Shown: positions 62,987-64,000 of the stretch, one piece after another
Layout of the letters: each line of letters opens with the position of its first letter
Position numbering within the stretch: position 1 is the stretch's first letter
NCBI RefSeq assembly: GCF_003026215.1
Contig: NZ_PYOC01000002.1
Location: forward strand, 62,001 to 126,000
Direction: 5' to 3'
DNA length: 64,000 nt
Source of the DNA: Photobacterium indicum
GTDB taxonomy: Bacteria; Pseudomonadota; Gammaproteobacteria; Enterobacterales; Vibrionaceae
Made by a program: the position numbers and the translations under genes
The notes under the pieces: model-generated
Told to the model about the DNA's origin: nothing
Databases searched by the model: none
What the model saw: only the letters and a program-made list of their open reading frames with translations

Positions 62987-64000
62987 ATGAAATCATTTTT
63001 ATTAAAAGCTTGGAAGACGTTTGCTCGTCCAAGTGTACATATCAGCCTAGGTGTCCTAACCCTAGGTGGATTTTTAGCTGGCATTATCTTCTGGGGTGGG
63101 TTTAACACGGCACTAGAAGCAACTAACACCGAAGAATTCTGTGTTGGTTGTCATGCTGATAACATCGCACCAGAATACGCTGGCACTATTCACGATAAAA
63201 ACCGTTCAGGTGTTCGTGCTACTTGTCCTGATTGCCACGTTCCTCACGATTGGACATCAAAGATTTCTCGTAAGATTCAAGCAAGTAAAGAAGTGTTCGC
63301 TCACTTTGCTGGCTTTATCGATACACCAGAAAAATTTGAAGAACGTCGAATAACACTTGCCCAGCATGAATGGGATCGCTTTAGCGCTAATAAATCCTTG
63401 GAATGCCGTAATTGTCACGATTACGATGGTATGGACTTTACTAAAATGTCCCCTACTGCTCGCATTCAAATGAAGCAAGCGAAAGAACGTGACCAAAGCT
63501 GTATTGATTGCCATAAAGGTATTGCACACCACCTTCCTGAAAATATGGATTCAAGTGGCGGCATGATCTCTGAACTAGAGCAATTGGCATCAAACACTAA
63601 ATATGAAAAAGATGAAAACTACACCAGCGTTCGTCATTTACCTATCTATGAAGATAAAGCATTATCCGTTGAAGCGGGCCTTCTAAACCCTGCGTCTTCA
63701 GTAAAAGTTGTTGCTGAATCTGGCGATGTTATGCAAGTTGAAATTGCAGGCTGGCGTAAAGACAAAGGTTACGGTCGCGTAATTCAAGAAGACTTTGGTA
63801 TGAATATCGCGGTTGCTTCTTTACTAAAAGAAAGCGCACAGAACGATGCGGTTGTTGATAAATTCGAAATTAAAGAAGACGACTTAACCGGCCTACCATG
63901 GCAGCGTGTGAACGTGAAAGTGTGGATGAAGAAAGATGCAATGCTAGCAAATGTTCAACCTATTTGGGATAAAGCTAAGCAATCTTACCAAACTAACTGT
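62987..64000 (+). CDS. torC: Multihaem c-type cytochrome TorC, N-terminal part
   Basis: Open from ATG 62987 to the window edge (338 codons, no stop). A membrane anchor (about 18-38, ISLGVLTLGGFLAGIIFWGG) is followed by four haem sites: CVGCH, CPDCH, CRNCH and CIDCH, the NapC/NirT core that takes electrons from menaquinol. The remaining part is the TorC-specific C-terminal domain, and the last codon is a Cys that may begin the fifth haem site. TorC passes electrons to the periplasmic TMAO reductase TorA, whose gene should follow outside the window. Assigned as TorC rather than NapC by the long C-terminal domain and torE. Confidence 0.93.
   Translation, partial: MKSFLLKAWKTFARPSVHISLGVLTLGGFLAGIIFWGGFNTALEATNTEEFCVGCHADNIAPEYAGTIHDKNRSGVRATCPDCHVPHDWTSKISRKIQASKEVFAHFAGFIDTPEKFEERRITLAQHEWDRFSANKSLECRNCHDYDGMDFTKMSPTARIQMKQAKERDQSCIDCHKGIAHHLPENMDSSGGMISELEQLASNTKYEKDENYTSVRHLPIYEDKALSVEAGLLNPASSVKVVAESGDVMQVEIAGWRKDKGYGRVIQEDFGMNIAVASLLKESAQNDAVVDKFEIKEDDLTGLPWQRVNVKVWMKKDAMLANVQPIWDKAKQSYQTNC

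Overview
The window reads as a chromosomal stretch of an AT-rich marine gammaproteobacterium of the Vibrionaceae, most likely Photobacterium (P. profundum-like). Pointers are the overall gene repertoire (galETKM next to ebg genes, torE-torC, long-form purC, DsdXA/DsdC, GltS, marine-type sortase with its VIT/VWA target), GalR- and PurR-type operators of gammaproteobacterial form, and three tandem tRNA-Val genes. Species assignment is inference from protein resemblance; no database was searched.

Layout. 1-0.4 kb: end of a chemotaxis receptor. 0.6-13.5 kb: galactoside/galactose block: galR(+) converging on galETKM(-), then divergent ebgR(+), ebgA, ebgC and an APC-type permease; GalR-like operators lie in front of galR and galE, and a repeated 11-base palindrome lies in front of ebgR and ebgA. 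13.6-19.3 kb: a large membrane PAS-GGDEF-EAL protein, a small unknown gene and gltS. 19.5-22.9 kb: two small/orphan genes (DUF5062-like, ParA-like), three identical tRNA-Val(GAC) genes, a full-length MITE-like repeat and a DUF3080-like lipoprotein gene that starts directly at the edge of the repeat. 23.0-25.9 kb: heat-shock pair, an IbpA-type Hsp20 behind a ROSE-like RNA thermometer and a complete dnaK without dnaJ/grpE. 26-30.6 kb: Lrp-family regulator divergent from a YjeH-like exporter, glutathione-dependent formaldehyde dehydrogenase, and an SDF-family symporter. 30.8-33.4 kb: a membrane protein with about 21 uninterrupted 12-residue repeats, then a DUF445 protein. 33.5-36.1 kb: a polar amino-acid ABC importer operon.

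36.6-41.2 kb is a looser, accessory-looking stretch: a YdjM-like gene with a LexA-like box and a 9-C tract that appears to break its frame, a CxxC protein, catB-like acetyltransferase divergent from a LysR gene, and a DCC-family gene with different codon use. 41.5-50.9 kb is a long run of minus-strand genes: VIT/VWA sortase target, sortase, SigZ-like sigma factor, a GshA N-terminal stub, two ABC half-exporters and a eukaryotic-type glutathione synthetase. The last four are packed as one operon and are the best candidate here for an undescribed system (thiol-peptide synthesis coupled to export).

51.1-54.9 kb: D-serine catabolism (dsdC divergent from dsdXA). 55.3-60.4 kb: secreted amidohydrolase, LysR regulator, UvrD/Rep-type helicase. 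60.5-62.2 kb: second MITE-like copy (inverted) and purC behind a PurR box. 62.5-64 kb: tandem TorR-box-like decamers, torE and the start of torC, cut by the window end.
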